Positions 21,066 to 33,285 are shown, numbered from the stretch's first letter. The stretch is DNA of 64,000 nt from Hanleya hanleyi (GCA_036873755.1 JAVTVY010018736.1:1-64000); one strand, 5' to 3'. The notes: a model not told the origin generated them from the letters alone. Made by a program: numbers and translations.

Positions 21066-23573
21066 GGTAAGCGGACATCGAACGCTTTTACCCCTGTAAA
21101 TAAATACACTGTCTGAGAAGAGATGTTTGCCAAACCTATTACAAAAGCACATAGCAAAAATATTGAAGAGAGAAAATATAATTATTTTACGAAGATGGAT
21201 CGTGTGAAATAGCCAAACAGGACTACAGCCCAGGAAAGAAGAAAATATTACGTAGATCATATCACTGCCTATAAAAAGTGATATTCGCAGTGAAATTTTG
21301 AAAACAAAGAGCCGTCTACAAACGATATACTACATAAACAAATGTGCATGAGAGCACTCCATTTATAAACGATTAAGGTGTGGAAATGTTCACTTGATAA
21401 TTTGAATTGTAGAGATAGGAACATCAGATCGCAACATTTTTTCCTGATGACCTATGACATCAGCTATTCTCCAATCGAGGATGGAGTGGGATGAAATAAA
21501 CCGTCACCAAGGTTACAAAATTATGTTGATCAAACGGTGTAACGTGTCTTCAACTTCGGATGATTACTTCGTAATAATTCAAGCCAAACATTGTGGTCAT
21601 TCGTTCCGTTGAGGCAGCTGTCTGCCTGGGCGTCTATCTTTCACGTGCACGCTTACCCAACCACCAAATTGATTAGTTAGATATATGTTGTCGTTATTAT
21701 GATTTTGGCGGTGACGTGTCACAATAGTGTTTGGGGAAAAATAATGCAGAGCTAGGTGCGGTAATCTGGTACCATGGAGTGTAGATAGGGGTGCTTGTAT
21801 ATGGCAAGCCATTTTGGTATTTATTCATTTATATTGGATATCAGAAGTTCATTCATTCGATATCAAAAATTATTGTTTTATATTAAAAAAATCGTCTGGC
21901 TATGTGGCGTTCATATTTTGCATAGCTTGTGAGTATTCGTTAAGTGCGAAGATTGTTGAACTTGAATTACGGGTACGATAGACATGTAATACTTCAAGGA
22001 TTGTCGGATTTGATGAATATCCGCGAACCAAGCCAGTATTTGCTATATTTTATTGCACTGTTATTGTTTCGTGGCGAACGGATAAATGCGAAAAAAATAA
22101 TGATATAAATATTTATAAGTTGTATTAACGTACAATGAAACCTCTACACAATGGACTTCAACGAAAAACATAAACCCACAGCACAATTTATCTCGGGTGA
22201 CGGTAATTGCCTGTATCCAGCTACACCATTATATGCCTATATCAAAGATATGTATGTGATAATCGTTTATGTAAATACGCAACCAGAAATTAAATCCCGT
22301 TAACAAAGCTCTGAAATATCGAAATACCAGTAGGGACGACAAAACAAAAATCATCGCGTGAAACCATAATCACACAGATCCAAAGATTAGCACACAGTTT
22401 AATGAAACAAAACACTCAAACATGATGGCTAAAAAGAGACGCGTAAAGTGGAGTATTCCCAAATGGAATTCCATTATTTTCCCTTAACAACTCCCCAGTT
22501 ATCGGGTTGTCAATTCGAACACACAGTTAGCTATAATAAAACCATTTCCCCGTTTCCAAACTCGATGTTCGTGCGTGTTGGCTGATGTTATCGGCTCTCG
22601 CTGTCGTGTGGCAAGAGCCGATATTCCTAGTCCGGGCGGCGAGATCAAAGGCATGCAAATGAGCGCAACATCAAAGGACTGCTACAGATTCATTTTACCT
22701 TGTGGATATCGGACACGACATGATATTTGTGCTGCTAAAATCAAGTTTCACACCTCCGCTGATTTTCGCTTTGTGCCAGCAGCGCTCAATAATTGCAAAT
22801 CTGTAGTTTGGGAATCGAGCCAAATTGCTGATGAGAGTTACTTCCCTTGGTACGTAAGCGTGTGCTGAGGCACTCGAGTGGTATGAGAGTTTTGCGCCGA
22901 TATTTCAGTGCTGGACATTCTCTGATTCTTTTTCTGGTTTTCTCCTCTTTATGTGAAATATTACATCTTCAGAAGCAGCTAATAATTATTTCATATAGAT
23001 ATTAAGCTTATATTTAAAAAAAAAATATTCCGGCATTTGGCACAGTAATATGAGATGGAAAAGGGAATGGCATCGGCAGAGAATACATGATAAAACACGC
23101 GTGAGGTTGTATATTCGATGAAATTCTATTATCGGAATACGGTACGGTCGCAGGTTGCAGCTAGATAAACAGTACGTGCTCGATGTGAACGCTCTAATAT
23201 CGTATGGATCGATTTTATTCGTTTTGTCCCGTATAACCTATGCACTAATGACTATCACCCGGTGATATGCATGTTTTCGTAAATAGGGAACGAACCAGGC
23301 AAAACATGCAACCTATTTAGGTGGAATTTCATTGATTGTCATACAAAACTGCAACGGACATGACATGGGTTAAATTTCTACTTGGAACATGGAAATATAT
23401 ATCGAAATTTGACTACATCACGAATAGTCGGTTATAATTGGCTCGACAATCCAGAACCACTCATCTGCGCGAACCCAGTCAAATCAAAACTCAACAATGA
23501 TTTGCCTGGGCGTATATTTGGCCCGGTATACCAGTATATACAGTGGACGGTAACCTTCCTTACATCTTACGAG
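21066..23573. other. No supported gene; mostly unique sequence
   Basis: The longest frame, 22575-22868 (+), has no recognisable domain and no supporting signals. An AGATCAAAGG (TCF/LEF-type) is at 22642-22651 and an octamer ATGCAAAT at about 22654. AT-rich tracts occur at 21830-21890 and 22980-23030. Confidence 0.5.
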
Positions 23574-23816
23574 GGGGCCCTCGGTGGCCGAGTGGTCTAA
23601 GGCGCTTCGCTGGTGACCGCTAGCCTCACACCGCTGAACCGGCACGGGTTCGAGCCCAGCTGGTCCATGTGTGAAAGTTTGTCAGTTACTTGCCGAAGGG
23701 CGGTGGTTCTCTCCGGGTACTCCGGCTTCCTCCACAAACCAAACTGACTGTCATCATATGAGTGAAACAAACTTGAGAGTAACATTAAGCCAAATTCCCT
23801 CCCTCCCTCCCTTCCG
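23574..23816 (+). mobile_element. tRNA-Leu-like SINE with Deu/Nin-DC-like core
   Basis: The 5' head is tRNA-derived: A box TGGCCGAGTGG (23585-23595) followed by TCTAAGGCGC and B box GGTTCGAGCCC (23647-23657), as in tRNA-Leu/Ser. The body contains TTCTCTCCGGGTACTCCGGC then TTCCTCCAC (about 23707-23735). I recognise this as close to the conserved central domain of Deu-type and Nin-DC SINEs. The tail is AACATTAAGCCAAATTCCCT with (CCCT)n. It lacks a tRNA-like 3' half and acceptor-stem pairing, so it is not a tRNA gene. Predicted RNA polymerase III promoter. Confidence 0.85.
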
Positions 23817-24387
23817 TACACGGAATTGTTGCATGTCGATTGCGAAAAGCTTGACGGTCCGACATCATTTGCTCCAATATAAGATATTGCACACCGATTT
23901 AAATTGTTAATTTCCATAGAGGTGTGACCGAGATATTTCAATCGGCGAGCTTCCGATGAATAAAGCCACGGATGATGCCGAGTGGCTCAAGCTCCGTATA
24001 CTGATATCAGGCGGATGCTAATGTGCGGGGTTTCATCTGGTGACGAGAACCACCAGGCGGTTTCAAGTTTCTCGGGCTAGGTGATACCTGACAAAATACG
24101 TGTCTAAGAAATATATGACCAAGATTTCCATGTGGTGCAAATGAACTGTTTCAATCAAAGCGAGATAGAGATACTTGTTAGTGACATGGCATTCAGCTGG
24201 CGTTTTTTGTTTGAATCATTAAAAATTGTACATTTCATACGCATCTGCATGTATCCCGCTTCTGTTCCGATGCAGCAATTATGGTTATAGTCTGATCACT
24301 ATTATTCGGTGTCAATTGTCTTGGAGAGAAGTGCGCAAACAAATCCATGCATCGGGATAAAAAGTTTTGGAAATCGTTTTTTTTTTC
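23817..24387. other. Spacer; a second decayed tRNA-like motif
   Basis: No gene. GATGCCGAGTGGCTCAAGC at about 23974 resembles a Leu/Ser-type A box, but no B box follows at the right distance. It may be a heavily decayed SINE. Confidence 0.35.
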
Positions 24388-24432
24388 TGTCTCTCTCTCT
24401 CTCTGCTTCTTCTTCTTCTTCTTCTTCTTCTC
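24388..24432 (+). repeat. (CT)n-(CTT)n microsatellite
   Basis: A CT run followed by about eight CTT units. The Ser/Leu homopolymer ORFs that overlap it (24309-24533, 24367-24615) are artefacts. Confidence 0.95.
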
Positions 24433-26559
24433 AGCACAAACCTAACGTACTTTTTATTTTGTTTTATATGTTGTATTTCTTATGGAATCTGTATTTGTTG
24501 GTTTCGGACCACAGATCATCCGCACTCATTTGACTTGGCTTTACCATATCGGATTTTAGTGCTGCATGTAGGAACGTCATCTGTGTTGAATTTGACGCCT
24601 ATAATATACATATAGTTTGGTATGTTGCAATGTGATTTAAAACAAACCCAGAAACCGATCTGCTTTAATCAGATTGAGTAAGTTGGTAATGTAAACTAAG
24701 ATCTGCCAGGTCACGGCAGCATTTCTGCATGAGGAGAATTATGTAACCAGTTGGTCTCTGTGAGGCACTCGGGTGTGGCAATACCCGCCCAAGGGGCACT
24801 TGAATAATATATACAGTGTCAAATGGTTTCGGATCTCTTCTCGAGTACATGATAATTGAATGGATTAATTTCCGTCAAGGGGAGTAATTATATTGGACTG
24901 TTACACATACGAACAATGGGAAATAACACTTTCTGTAACGACGACATATGTGGTCCGGCGCCTATTCATTTTGGCCGATTCCGTTACAAATGAAATCACA
25001 TCCCTGCGAATGCTTAATCGTTCTGTAGATAATACTAAATGTGGTCGAAAATACTATATCGAGAATTCGAATGTGTTCGAGTCTTTAGAATCAAATGTGT
25101 GATGAAGTTTGTCTCTTCGGTTCGCCGATTTTTACGACTCGACCCTCTTAACGTACAAAGCGGCCATTTTATTGTTTTTGTTTTTTTTTCGTTTTATAAT
25201 CTTCGTTATTTCAAAGTTCGTTACCACAGCAACGAATCTGGTCAAACAATAAGCTATGTTCAGCCGTTTATTTAACTATATGGATATTAACAATTATGGA
25301 TATTAACAATTTTGAGAATTGTCTTAGTGGGGTGGTGGTACTGCGAGTATATTATATCATATTCGGGAATGTGCGGTGGTGAGATAGTGGTCTGTGAGAA
25401 TGGCACGGGGGTATGAGGAGGAGAATTGGGACGGAGAAGAGTACCAGTATACTATATTATATTTCCAGGGGGAGAGAGATAGAGGTCGGGTACTTGGTGG
25501 TGGCGAAGGGGGGTGGGGAGGAGGAGAGGGACTGTAAAAGGGTAGTCCTGTATCTATATCGATCATTCTCCCAACGTCAGAGTTTGAAACCTCCAAACCG
25601 TCGGTAAACAACGACAATAGGGATATACAATCTGATTTCACGAGAATGATATCGATAGAATTGTGCGAGTTAGAAGGTATTAATTGTTATATAATATTTT
25701 CTGGGCGAATGGAACTTCAGATAAACGAAACTATAGCAAATTATTTCTTAATACAAGAGAACATTGTGGGGTGAGAGAATGTAAAAACCTATAGAAAAAA
25801 AATTTAATGGCATAACAAGAGCATAAACTGAATATGAATTTATTGTAAAACTTCGAACTTACATGGGGCTGTTCAGATATAAGTATAGGCTGTTACATAC
25901 ATCGATATATATGTATTCTCGTGTGTAAGTACGTCATAAAAATACAATAAACCTATAAAAATCTAGAAAGGGAAAATAAACAAGGACTAAGTGGTTTGAT
26001 CTATACAGAGAGGTTGTTCAACACGAAAGCATATATTGTATAAATGGTAACAAAGCTGTCGAATTTATATAAGGGTCGGCATAGACTCGGTCAATAAAAG
26101 CAATTTACGACCATCGGTAACTTTTGAACCCCCTACAATGCCTACACGGGGCAATGAAAAATTAAAATCGAAGTAACAAAGACTGGCACGTAATACCGTG
26201 TCGGTAAGATCAAAGGAATCCCGTTGTGAATGAGCCAGGCATGTTGAAAAGGGATGAAAGGCGACCACAACAATACACCAATCAAATAAGTTTTTGCACA
26301 GGTCCGTCAACTATGGCGCGGTAACATGAGGGGCGACAGGCTGTATGTCGTCGAGTGTAAAATAATAAAATCGAGCCTTTTCCGCCACGAATACAAATAT
26401 ATCATACCTACTAGTAGTAAATAACATTTTTTTTTCAAATGTTCAGTATGTGAATATCAGTAATGAACAAAACACGCAATCTTCTCAGCGAAGAATGAAA
26501 CCTGTCATCCCTTCCGTAATGAGTTCGCCCTAGCTGTCATTCAAGCCGATCTAAATGGC
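24433..26559. other. Upstream flank of the NKD exon, no gene seen
   Basis: The purine-rich tract at 25370-25540 (GGGGAGAGAGATAG, GGGGTGGGGAGGAGG) is the main compositional feature. A direct repeat of TATGGATATTAACAATT lies at about 25278-25313. A TCF/LEF-type AGATCAAAGG is at 26207-26216. No ORF stands out. Confidence 0.5.
26207..26216 (+). promoter_or_regulatory. TCF/LEF-type site AGATCAAAGG upstream of NKD exon
   Basis: It matches the TCF/LEF consensus (WWCAAAG core, AGATCAAAGG optimal). It lies about 560 bp upstream of the NKD start codon. NKD genes are known feedback targets of Wnt/beta-catenin signalling, so a functional site is plausible but untested. Confidence 0.4.
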
Positions 26560-26764
26560 CTCGTAGCTCCGCCCCCCTTAACAGAGACCAGTGTGGCAAA
26601 CACGAGTTAACTGCGAGCAACGGGATGTACTCAGTGCAGTGGGAGATAGATATATAGATGAAGTTTACTGGTATCTGTCAACTGTAGCCATGTTGGAGGT
26701 TTACCATTTCAAATGTGCTATTTCATAACTGGATTTTCATGGAAGTTGGGCGTTCTGGCCTAAG
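26560..26764 (+). promoter_or_regulatory. Probable promoter and 5'UTR of the naked cuticle homologue
   Basis: A GC-box-like CCGCCCCC lies at 26569-26576 and a TATATAG at about 26653. The true start site cannot be fixed by eye. Upstream of the NKD ATG lie two short upstream reading frames: one of 12 codons from the ATG at about 26690, and one from about 26739 that overlaps the NKD start in another frame. Both, if transcribed, could lower translation of the main frame. Confidence 0.45.
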
Positions 26765-26789
26765 ATGGGAAAGTTGCAGAGCAAGCATG
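26765..26789 (+). CDS. nkd: Naked cuticle (NKD) homologue, first coding exon
   Basis: The exon encodes MGKLQSKH plus one base of the next codon and stops at a strong donor (G|GTGAGT, intron from 26790). MGKLQSKH is the conserved N-terminus of Naked cuticle proteins: Gly2 is the N-myristoylation site, and the phase-1 split after this peptide fits an expected continuation of Ala/Cys-Lys-Arg-Arg. NKD binds Dishevelled through an EF-hand region and restrains canonical Wnt signalling at the membrane. The remaining exons (Lys/Arg-rich, EF-hand, His-rich tail) were not found, so intron 1 probably extends past 64000. The match is short but distinctive and has the right start, phase and donor. Confidence 0.75.
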
Positions 26790-27295
26790 GTGAGTTTCGC
26801 TGGACTAGCCCTCGAATGCCCGCGGAACTGTGTCACTTGAAGTTCTCTCGTCATGCCTTTCATCCAAAAGAGTGCTTGACATGTGTATAGTATTTTCACT
26901 CACCCTGTTTTAAAAAGAAATTTACACCGTTCTTAACACTAGATCCGTAAATGTAACACAGTCGGCATGGTTATGATTAATTTCCCCTGTTTTATGTTCA
27001 ATATTTATTCTTTTCTTCCTTATCAAATATATTACCTCTACTGTAGCATCTAGTAGCACTGTGTATGCACGTAAAATTGTATTGATTATTTCCACTCGAT
27101 TTTTCTTTTTATCAAGTTGAGTTTTTCTTTACCCTTCTTTCTATTTCATTACATATCGGCGATTGCCTGCTGTTTTTGGTTTGCATGGAAAACAAACAGT
27201 ATCTCCTGTCAGCGAAACAACCGAAGGTAGGGACCTTCATAAATGTGGAACTGATCTGTCCGCGGGACTGCAGCGGTGTTTTCCCCCGGGTTTCT

Positions 27296-27304
27296 CTTTG
27301 ATCT
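27296..27304 (-). promoter_or_regulatory. TCF/LEF-type site in presumed intron 1
   Basis: CTTTGATCT on the plus strand, AGATCAAAG on the minus strand, about 500 bp downstream of the NKD exon. The same 9-mer occurs at 38039-38047 (minus). Confidence 0.35.
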
Positions 27305-27862
27305 AAATCCTTGCTACCGTACTTCGTACAGGACGAAATCTTTTGGGCTATCTTTTCGTCTTACTCAGGTCTCAAACAAGCAACATTTTCAAGCTTGTTG
27401 ACTGAGTTAATCTGGCGAGCACATCCGTTTGTTGGTCTCGCTTCGAGATAAGCTCCCGTAACCGCATAACTTTGTTGCTACAGTAGGCCTATACGGTTTA
27501 TTTGATTTGTCGACTGGTATTATGTTGGTATTTCAAAGTTGAACCAACCGACTTCCGCAAAACTTAATATTAATACCGACTGGTGAACGTAAATTTCCAT
27601 ATTTGTCTCAAATTCACTAACACGAACCAGAATATTCCAAATTAGTATGTTATCGGAAACTTCGATATTTTCTAAAATATCATTTTACATAAATTCTTAC
27701 TCTATATCGATGTTTGAGAAGCCGAAAGCAACTTTGACTGATATGAAATGACCCAACTCAGTGTTTGATAATTTCCCTGTTATATGTTCAAGCGCAAAAA
27801 AGACTTCTTAAACTGTTAACACCTTGAATAACGTTTTCCTGTTGTTTTATATCTCTTGCCAG

Positions 27863-27960
27863 TTGAGTGTTTCCTTGTGGATAAGACATTGGAAGATCAA
27901 ATTTTGAAAAGTAAAGCCGGATGCAATCTAGCAAACTTCAACATGGAGCCGGCCGTTTCG
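27863..27960 (+). other. Exon-like segment with strong splice sites (98 nt)
   Basis: It is bounded by a pyrimidine-rich acceptor (TTTTATATCTCTTGCCAG, AG at 27861-27862) and a strong donor (TCG|GTGAGTAAAG). Entered from the NKD exon in phase 1 it is open throughout (begins ECFLVDKTLEDQ). It ends in phase 0 and 98 is not a multiple of 3, so inclusion would shift the frame of a canonical phase-1 NKD exon 2. An internal ATGGAGCCGGCC (27942-27953) could be an alternative start. It may be an alternative or cassette exon, an alternative first exon, or a cryptic exon. Confidence 0.35.
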
Positions 27961-29330
27961 GTGAGTAAAGCTCGGCTTTTGAAGGGAATTTGCTTTGATG
28001 TTTCAGCGGCCTGTGCTTGTCTGTGTTGATGTTTTGTGGAGCATGTTATTGGAGACAAGGCTAGTCAGATATAACAGCATGTATATAGCCCGGCTGAATG
28101 AGGGCCGGGCGGTTGAATGGAGGGATTTACGGGCTTTCCCCTCCGGCCTGCAGCCTTCACACGGGGTCACTGACGGGGCGAACCCGCGTAAACCTACCCA
28201 TCAATCTCGTAGCTGGGAGCTTTTAATGGTCGCTGATGGTTTTATGTTGTGAGTTCAGAGCCGTTCTCCCTGTTAAATATCCCCATGTTTATGACCCCCT
28301 TGGAAACGGGTGCCCATAGGAACCAAAAAGACTGCTACAATTTTCAGGATTTTATTACCAAGAAAAATGCCCCAGCCATCACTTGACATGTGTGCATCAG
28401 ATGGGCCAAGCCCCTAGAGTCAGTCAACACCTAGGGAATGCTTTGATAGCCCATACCAGCCTTTGCATGCTTTAACAGTTAACAGCCCCAGGCTGGAATT
28501 TCACAGTGTAAATGACCACAACCAAAGGATTCTGCCCAGCACAGAGAAATTAAAGTTCTGCTTGGTTCTGTGTTAAACAATAAGGAGATCTGAGTATTAC
28601 TTAAGTTGGGGACCCCCCATCTTTGATAGGCTAATTCACAAACACCGTTTCCCCCTGTAGAGAAGGATATAGGTCTGTTGATGATATTTCTGGGGTACAT
28701 TTATAGGTGATCAGTATAGGGGAATGTACTCTTGCAGAGGTTGCGCAGCAAGTCTACAATGAGAAAATGTTGACCGACCGTCTTTGATCAATAATGCATT
28801 TACAGTGCCAGTATAATTACATTGTTTCATAAATTTAATAATTAGAAAATTGCAAGATTTCAATTCAAAACACCCTTCGTCTTATATTTGATAATCCTTC
28901 ATTGAGGACATATTGATTGTGAATTAAATTGTATCCATTTAGCACGCTGTTAAATAATTGCAATGTCAGTTGTTATTGTATAAAATCAGAGATATAATAC
29001 TTCAATTTGCTACACGGACTGGACCCTCGAATCATACAAAGGCTTAGGCATGTAACGTTTATACCAATTTGGAATACACTAGATTCTGCTGATGCATATA
29101 GGCCTACATTCAGTGTGATGGTAGCTAACTGAACCGTACAGCTAACAACACATTATTGATTAAACAGTCAGATCAAAAATAATCTTTTACGATTGTGCGA
29201 GGTGCTGAGCTGAGCAGAGCCAGGCCGGTAATTGGATTGAAGTTTTAGCTAGTTCTCTGTGATTACCTAGTATCCTATGTGGCAGAAAATGAAATTGGTT
29301 CTATTGATGAGAATATCAATATACTGACAA
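27961..29330. other. Presumed intron, no gene seen
   Basis: A GC-richer stretch lies at 28085-28190 with frame 27995-28252 that has no motif. From 28800 onward the sequence is AT-rich and unique. Confidence 0.5.
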
Positions 29331-29442
29331 CTATTGGTGATAATAGCAATATACAATGTGCGATATCATCAATATACCATGGGCGATACTATCAATATTA
29401 TATACCATGGGTGATAATATCAATATACCTTGGGTGAGACCA
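29331..29442 (+). repeat. Short tandem repeat, GATAATATCAATATACCATGGG unit
   Basis: About four units of 23-28 bp. The ORFs on both strands here (29331-29549, 29356-29589) translate the repeat (INIPW / SPMVYNIDS) and are not genes. Confidence 0.9.
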
Positions 29443-29707
29443 TGGGTGCATGGATATATCGTGAGAGATAATGTATATACCAATGAGCACAATATCTGTC
29501 GATTAATCAAGTATGCATTATACTGCTTGGAGCAAAATAAAGAGGGCATTTTTACCCCGTGGGTACCTCATTTTCGAATTCTCTCCTGATCTGATGGTTT
29601 CGTTTTGTAGAATATGCTGACCAAATCCAGGAGCTGTGGCATGCCTCATTGCTTGGGTCGTATAAATTGTTTTTGGGTTGTTTCAGTTTTCTTCTTTTTT
29701 TTCTTTT

Positions 29708-30985
29708 TATATGCCCGCCAAAAGGCGGACGTATTATGTGATGGCGGTTTCCGTCCGTGTGTCCGTCCGTCCGTCTGTCCGTCCCCCGTGTCCGGTCTAT
29801 ATCTGGGACAGTTTTCTATCTACAGTTCTAATTTTTGGTGAGTGGATACCCTACGGGGAGACGATGTGTCGCGTACCAAAATGAAGGTCAAGGTCAGAGG
29901 TCAAAGGTCACTGGCCTAAAAAACAGGAAATCACTGAAGTGTTCGTGTCCGGTCTATATCTGTGAACGTTTTCTATCGACAGTTGCAATTTTTTGTGAGT
30001 GGATACGCTACGTGGAGACGTACCAAAATTGAGGTCGATGTCAGAGGTCAAAGGTCACTGTTGCCTAAAATCAGGAAATCCTTGATCATTGACAGTTTTC
30101 TATCTACAGTTCTAATTTTTGGTGAGTGAATGCCCTAGGGGGGAATGATGTGTTGCATACCAAATGTAGGTCGAGGTCAGAGGTCAAAGGTCAGAGAGAC
30201 CGAAAAATCAGGAAATCTATAAAAATTTCTAATTTTTTGCGAGTGGATTCAGTAGGGGGAAATGAAGTGTCGCATACCAAAATATAGGTCAAGGTCAAAG
30301 GTCACTGTGACCCAAAAATCAAGAAATAATTAAAAATAACATTTTTTTGTGTCTAGATACATTAGGGGGACATGAGGTGTCACATACCAAAATGTAGGTC
30401 AAGGTCAAAGGTCACTGTGACCCCAAAATCGTGAAATTTGTTAAAAATCTTGATTTTTTGTGTCCATTGAGAAATTATGGGGAGATGGTTTGTCATGTAC
30501 CAAAATTTAGGTCAAGGTCAATAGTTAAGGTCACTGACCCCAGAATCAAGAAATCTTCGAAAATTATTTTTTTTTGTCAGTAGATACATTAGGGGGACAT
30601 GATGTGTCACGTACCAAAATGTAGGTCAAGGCCGAACATCAAGGTCACTGTGACCCCCAAAATCATGAAATTCATAAAAATCATGATTTTTTGTGCCCAC
30701 TGATACATTGACAGAAGACGATGTGTCGTGTACCAAAATTTAGGTCAACGGTCAAGGTCACTGTGACTCCAAAATCAGGAAATCATTGAGTCACATTTTC
30801 ATATGCCTGTCGAAGACGAGGTCATGTAATGCGATGTTTCTTTCTGTCCATTCATCCATTAACATTTATTGTCCATGCGATATCTCTAGTTTCAAGGTAT
30901 GGAATGGTATCAAATACCTTACTCGCATGGTGAAGAGGAGCCATACATCAATTTATCAAAGGTCAAGGTCACAGTCCCCCAAAAC
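29708..30985 (+). repeat. Tandem array with AGGTCA-rich units (~110-150 bp)
   Basis: The head reads ATGCCCGCCAAAAGGCGGAC and a (GTCC)n tract (29757-29787). Then eight units each contain TTTTTGTGAGTGGATAC-like sequence, GTACCAAAAT and AGGTCAAGGTCAAAGGTCAC, with landmarks at about 29876, 30025, 30158, 30278, 30387, 30498, 30617 and 30731. A second head-like sequence (ATGCCTGTCGAAGACGAGG) starts at about 30803. AGGTCA half-sites appear as DR0 and DR1 pairs, for example 29885-29896 and 29898-29910. The ORFs here are repeat frames. Confidence 0.9.
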
Positions 30986-33285
30986 TGAATCAAGTTTAGC
31001 TGACTATATGTGTTAGGTTTGAATATTCAGAGTTCTCTCCCCTACATGTATACAGCATTTGTCCTGTGGTGTTGTCTCCCATGTTTGAAACCGCTACATT
31101 TAGTTAAACTGTTGTGAAATAAAACCATACATTTACTAATTTAATGGGAAGAGGGGTCCTTTATGAACTTCATCCCTGTTTATCAACTCAAGAACAATAG
31201 TTTACTTCATCACTTTCTTCTTCCTTCATGAAAAATTCTCTCGTCTGAAAGAAATCCGTTTGCAGGAAAACTACTATTTTCTTGTGTTTGACTATTGTCG
31301 ATTTCAGTGTTGGATATGTGACCTCTCGGTTCTTGCTCCATGGTCAACTGTTTCCAAGAGTTAAGCTCATTTTAGTTTATCATTCAAGTTTAGATGTGAT
31401 ATATGTTACATTCTCAGAAGCACAAAATTGCAGACCTTTCTCTGGATTGCTAGCTACCAATTGGAATCAAGGCTATTAAGCAACCTTGAAATTTGGACCA
31501 ATGTAATTCCAGATATACGGGCGTATATTGAAGCCCCTTGGGCTCTTGTTTTTTGTTTTGTGGTGGAGTACCAGGGGAAGGGCTTGAACTGGTGTTTTCT
31601 TGGATGCACCACCCCAACCCAGCAATACTTTGTTTTCCAAGTAGTCAGATGAATAATTTAGGAATTAACACTTTGGTCCAAGGGAGGTAACAAGATCTGT
31701 CTATGAATGTTTTATGACTACCCAGACTAGTACTAGCAGGTGTTTCAGATAATTGCACGTGCTATTTAAAACTTAATCAAAAATTACAAAGGAAGCACTT
31801 CACAATGCAAAATCTATATTAGTTATAAACATTTTTTTTAGACAATTATACAATTGTACTGATTAATATTTACAATAAATCCATGACACTAATCAATTCA
31901 TATATTTAGGCATATAAGCCATTATGGATTTTCCCAATTAAGCGAGTAATTTGTCTTATTGCATTCTCTTTGAAGTGGGTGTTGGCAATCATTACCGAAA
32001 AAGATCAAACCACAGGTATTAAAAGTGGATCACCCAGAAATATTTGATCAAGAGCTCTCATTTTGTTTAGCTAGACGACTCGAGTGATAAGATTACATGC
32101 TGGATTAGCAATAGATGGGTGGGTCATCTTAGCAGGGGGTAGAGTAACTATTAGCAAGTGGGAAACTTTGACTGCACAGATCTCCTGTTATATTTGGGAC
32201 TAAGAAATATACTTTGCGTTTTATAATTCCCTTGCCAGAATTTAGCTGGGTTAAACCATGGTTTTGGTTACAAAAGAGATTTTCTAGGCTTCATCTAGTT
32301 CAACAGATGACTTCAGCCTTCATTTTCATATCCTAGAATATCAATCTATTGTATATCGTCATTCCATTTCAGGATGTGATACTCTGAGATTAACATTTTA
32401 AAAGCCCAATTAACATGGGTAAACATTACCATACAAATAAGTTGTATATCGACCACACATATATATGCTGCTCTCTGTCAGTGTGTTAGATTTTGGGACT
32501 ATTAGGAATCTCCTTTTCTAGGGTAATCCCAGCTTGCAGGGTTGGACAGGCAGCCTCATTTTTCAAAGGGCATATAATCTTCTTAGTGCAGATCTACAGG
32601 GTTATTGCAATCTCCTGTTGGAGTGTTTATTAGACTAAGATATCTGGCCTTAATTCTCTAGGTGTGGGTTAAACAAACATGGTCCCCACATGTTAATGGA
32701 GATCTGCCAGATAAACCCTGGGGAGATCTTATGAGGGGGAAAGGTAATTTAGACATAACCAAAGGAAGTCATGTTGTGGCCAGGTTTTTTGGCAGGCTAA
32801 TTTCCTCTTCTTTGTGAGAATCTGAAGATGTTGGTTTCAGGTGCGCTCAATAAGAAACTTGCCCCCTCATACGAACCCCGGATACCTCTGTATTATTAAG
32901 GTTTTGTCCAGGTAGTTGTTACTTAACACAAATCCCTGCTATTACATTGTTCGTCTTCAAAGTCATCTCATCTTCAGCTCCTCCTGGAGTGGTTACTGAT
33001 ACCAATTACTTGCATTTGTAATAGTTCCAATGGTGATTCCATTTACTTTTTCAAAGTGGTTTCATTTTTCATTTTGGATCCAATATGGTATACTAATTCT
33101 TCTGAAGTGCTTTTTAATCTCGTCCGAAAGTGGTTGCATTTGTGTTCAGAGTTCATCCATACTCATTACTCTTGATGGTACTTCATTTAATCCTCTTTAG
33201 GGTGATTTCTTTAGACCTGATATGGTTCATTCTGAAGCTACTCGTCTGCATGGTTCCATCGTTCTTCCAAGTGGTTTCCATTACT
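30986..33285. other. Presumed intron, no gene or clear repeat
   Basis: AT-rich unique sequence. ORFs at 31282-31479 and 31428-31652 have no motif. Decayed GTGGTT(A/C)C units begin near 32990, foreshadowing the minisatellite. Confidence 0.5.

Noticed and set aside
23574..23660. A tRNA-Leu gene
   Set aside because: A and B boxes are good, but the acceptor stem does not pair, the variable region is wrong, and the sequence continues into a SINE body with a simple-repeat tail.
24309..24615. Ser/Leu-rich ORFs
   Set aside because: They translate the (CT)n-(CTT)n microsatellite.
25357..25641. Minus-strand ORF with a PSPPPHPPSPPPS stretch
   Set aside because: The proline run is the translation of a purine-rich low-complexity tract.
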